A stretch of DNA of 64,000 nt from Xanthomarina sp. F1114 (lineage in GTDB: Bacteria; Bacteroidota; Bacteroidia; Flavobacteriales; Flavobacteriaceae): NCBI RefSeq assembly GCF_026410255.1, contig NZ_JAPMLL010000006.1, positions 1-64,000 on the forward strand, in the 5' to 3' direction. Under the pieces are notes generated by a model. The model had not been told where the DNA came from. It did no database searches and saw only the letters and a list, made by a program, of their open reading frames with translations. This document shows, piece after piece, positions 61,754-64,000 of the stretch; the first letter of the stretch is position 1, and each line of letters begins with the position of its first letter. The position numbers and the translations under genes were made by a program.

Positions 61754-63508
61754 ATGAAAGAACTACAACATCTTAACAAGTATTTTTTAAAGTATAAATG
61801 GCGTCTTGTAGTAGGTATTTTAATAACAATTGTTGCTAAAATATTTTTATTATTTACCCCAGAATTAATTGGCTCATCTATAGATATAGTTAACCAATAT
61901 ATTCAAGGAGAAGTTACGGATATTGCAACGGTTAAAAAAGAGCTGTTTATTAATATTCTTTATATTATTGGAGCTGCTTTAATTACAGGTGTACTTACCT
62001 TTTTTATGAGACAAACCATTATTAATGTGTCTCGATTTATTGAATACGATTTAAAGAATGAAATCTACCAACACTATCAGAAATTATCTCTAAAATTCTA
62101 TAAAAACAACAGAACTGGCGATTTAATGAATAGGATTAGTGAAGACGTTGGACGTGTACGTATGTACTCTGGTCCCGCTATTATGTATAGTATCAATACC
62201 ATTACACTGTTTATTATTGTCATTGGGTTTATGTACAATCAAGCGCCTTTATTAACACTTTACACCATTGTTCCCTTACCAATTTTATCGTTTATTATCT
62301 ATAAATTAAGTAAAGAAATTCATAAAAGAAGTACCATTGTACAACAGTATTTATCCCACTTATCTTCTTCTACTCAAGAATCTTTTAGCGGAATTTCAAT
62401 AATTAAGGCTTATGGTTTAGAAAATGAAACCTCTATAAAATTTAATGAGCTTTCTGAAACCAGCAAACAGAAACAATTAAGTCTTGTTAAGGTAAATGCC
62501 TTTTTCTTCCCCATGATGATTTTGTTAATTGGAATTAGCAATTTGGTAGTAATCTACGTTGGGGGACTTCAATATATAAATGGTGAAATTACTTTAGGTG
62601 TTATTACCAAATTTATTATTTATGTTAATATGCTTACCTGGCCAGTAGCTACTGTTGGGTGGGTTACTTCTATCGTCCAACAAGCAGAGGCTTCTCAAAA
62701 ACGTATCAATGCATTTTTAAAAATAACACCGGAAATAACCAATTCCGTAGAAGAACCTTCTGAAATTATTGGAGATATCGAGTTTAAAAATGTTCATTTT
62801 ACATATAGCGATACAAATATTGAAGCCTTAAAAGGAGTTTCTTTTAAATTAGCACATGGAAAAACCTTGGCTATTATAGGAAAAACAGGCTCTGGTAAAT
62901 CGACTATTCTAGATTTAATTGGTAGACTTTACGATATTGAAAAAGGAGAACTGTTAATAGACAATACACCCATTAATAAACTTAACTTAGCAAGTTTAAG
63001 AGATAGTATAGGCTATGTACCTCAGGATGCTTTTTTATTTTCTGATAGTATTAAAAACAATATAAAATTTGGGAAAGAAGACGCCACGGACCAGCAGGTT
63101 ATTCAAGCAGCAAAATATGCTCAAGTCCATAAAAATATTATCGGGTTTAATAAGGGGTATGATACTGTTTTAGGCGAAAGAGGAATAACTCTTTCTGGCG
63201 GACAAAAGCAACGTGTTTCTATTGCCAGAGCTATTGTTAAAGATCCAAAAATTTTACTTTTTGACGATTCTCTTTCTGCTGTTGATACAGAAACTGAAGA
63301 AAAAATATTAAACCACCTGCATAATATAGCTCAAGGTAAAACCACAATTATTGTAAGTCATAGAGTGTCTTCTGTAAAAAATGCAGATCAGATAATTGTA
63401 TTGGACGATGGAAATATTGTACAATCAGGAACACATAATAGCCTGATAGACACCGAAGGATACTACAAAAACCTTTATATAAAACAACTAAGTGAAAGTA
63501 ATAAATAA
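61754..63508 (+). CDS. ABC exporter (membrane and ATPase domains fused)
   Basis: A 584-residue half-transporter of the exporter type. Six transmembrane helices lie in the first ~330 residues, then the ATPase domain: Walker A IGKTGSGKSTIL (about 375), signature LSGGQKQR and Walker B ILLFDDSLSAVD. The usual catalytic Glu after Walker B is Asp (DD), as in the degenerate sites of MsbA-like heterodimeric exporters, so it may need a partner subunit. The substrate is unknown; lipid or drug export is typical. Confidence 0.92.
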   Translation: MKELQHLNKYFLKYKWRLVVGILITIVAKIFLLFTPELIGSSIDIVNQYIQGEVTDIATVKKELFINILYIIGAALITGVLTFFMRQTIINVSRFIEYDLKNEIYQHYQKLSLKFYKNNRTGDLMNRISEDVGRVRMYSGPAIMYSINTITLFIIVIGFMYNQAPLLTLYTIVPLPILSFIIYKLSKEIHKRSTIVQQYLSHLSSSTQESFSGISIIKAYGLENETSIKFNELSETSKQKQLSLVKVNAFFFPMMILLIGISNLVVIYVGGLQYINGEITLGVITKFIIYVNMLTWPVATVGWVTSIVQQAEASQKRINAFLKITPEITNSVEEPSEIIGDIEFKNVHFTYSDTNIEALKGVSFKLAHGKTLAIIGKTGSGKSTILDLIGRLYDIEKGELLIDNTPINKLNLASLRDSIGYVPQDAFLFSDSIKNNIKFGKEDATDQQVIQAAKYAQVHKNIIGFNKGYDTVLGERGITLSGGQKQRVSIARAIVKDPKILLFDDSLSAVDTETEEKILNHLHNIAQGKTTIIVSHRVSSVKNADQIIVLDDGNIVQSGTHNSLIDTEGYYKNLYIKQLSESNK

Positions 63509-63666
63509 AAGAAACGGACATCTTTAAGTTTTTATCCAAATCTTGTTAGCAGATTAAGTGCAGCTTAGAATAATTACAATTTAGAAAAAAAGTATTGACT
63601 TAAAATGTTGGTTGGTAACTCTTTTTTTTAGATTTTTGAAAAACTTTTATAAACAACAATACGATT

Positions 63667-64000
63667 ATGAATAATAATGATATGATGGAGAAAGAAGAGA
63701 TTTTTTCTAAAGTATTAAGAGCTGGCAGAAGAACGTATTTTTTTGATGTAAGATCTACAAAAGCGGGTGACTATTATTTAACGATTACAGAAAGTAAGAA
63801 ATTTACAAACGATGATGGTTCGTTTCATTACAAAAAACATAAAATTTATTTATACAAAGAAGATTTTTCTGAGTTTAGTACTATTCTAAATGAAATGACT
63901 GATTATATAATAAATGAAAAAGGTGATGAAGTTATAAGCGAACGTCATCAAAAAGATTTCAAAAAAGACTACGAATCTCAAGCTACAGATAAAAAAGTAG
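63667..64000 (+). CDS. DUF3276 (PUR-domain) protein, 5' part
   Basis: The start of a gene cut by the window end; 111 codons are seen. MNNNDMMEKEEIFSKVLRAGRRTYFFDVRSTKAGDYYLTITESKKF is the Pur-alpha-like strand pattern of DUF3276, a single-stranded nucleic-acid-binding fold known in Bacteroidota and spirochetes. The missing 3' end should be short. It is separated from the ABC exporter by about 160 bp. Confidence 0.85.
   Translation, partial: MNNNDMMEKEEIFSKVLRAGRRTYFFDVRSTKAGDYYLTITESKKFTNDDGSFHYKKHKIYLYKEDFSEFSTILNEMTDYIINEKGDEVISERHQKDFKKDYESQATDKKV

Overview
The window is chromosomal DNA of a low-GC marine-type Bacteroidota, most likely family Flavobacteriaceae. The evidence is the A/T-rich codon use, promoters of the TTTG-N19-TAnnTTTG type, TonB-dependent receptors with an N-terminal carboxypeptidase-regulatory domain, the lineage-typical nusB-DUF1573-yajC and PpiC-PpiC-PpiC-moxR blocks, DUF3276 and DUF4856. 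I cannot name the genus from sequence alone. It is mostly ordinary housekeeping chromosome. I see no prophage, transposase, CRISPR array, tRNA or rRNA.

Layout. 1-831 is a gene-free block of five alternating palindromic elements with a degenerate copy of the moxR 3' end. 832-6009 (minus strand) is a periplasmic folding operon: three PpiC/SurA-type chaperones and a MoxR ATPase. 6293-15785 holds an SRPBCC gene pair, an ABC-F ATPase, cardiolipin synthase, hisS, a GDPD lipoprotein, the rpsF-rpsR-rplI operon and an orphan LytTR response regulator. 15795-26595 holds priA, a BrkB-type membrane protein, nadC, rlmH, an HPF-like factor, a TPR lipoprotein, the DEAD-box helicase/DUF6500/VF530 operon, a DUF4421 protein and the ITP pyrophosphatase. 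26733-37206 is more accessory: a phosphatidate phosphatase/lipid kinase pair, a GNAT, a frameshifted cysteine hydrolase, an LLM oxidoreductase, a serine hydrolase, unknown proteins and a second, larger DEAD-box helicase with a structured leader. 37362-43049 holds trmH, a triple-CHRD lipoprotein, a sirtuin without zinc cysteines, a fatty-acid-hydroxylase-like membrane protein, guaB and a secreted unknown.

43085-49355 is an iron-type uptake operon (DUF4856 lipoprotein, imelysin lipoprotein, HTTM membrane protein, TonB-dependent receptor). A second, siderophore-type receptor lies alone at 54174-56552. Between them are HMG-CoA lyase, a LysE exporter, pyrD, pepT and a small outer-membrane protein. 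56727-64000 holds a deletion-disrupted DUF1801 pseudogene, an unknown beta-barrel, yajC, DUF1573, nusB, leucine-type dehydrogenase, an ABC exporter and the start of a DUF3276 (PUR-domain) gene.

The most notable signals are regulatory. (1) Both TonB loci carry the same arrangement: a 23-bp box two bases upstream of the -33 element and a second copy downstream of the -7 element, so one metal-type regulator probably controls both. (2) Both RNA-helicase genes have leaders with mutually exclusive or pseudoknotted pairings; in one, a 10-bp helix covers the start codon. (3) Three ACCGA repeats spaced 21 and 32 bp flank the promoter of the LytTR regulator. (4) Two distant loci share a G-rich, telomere-like heptamer tandem repeat.
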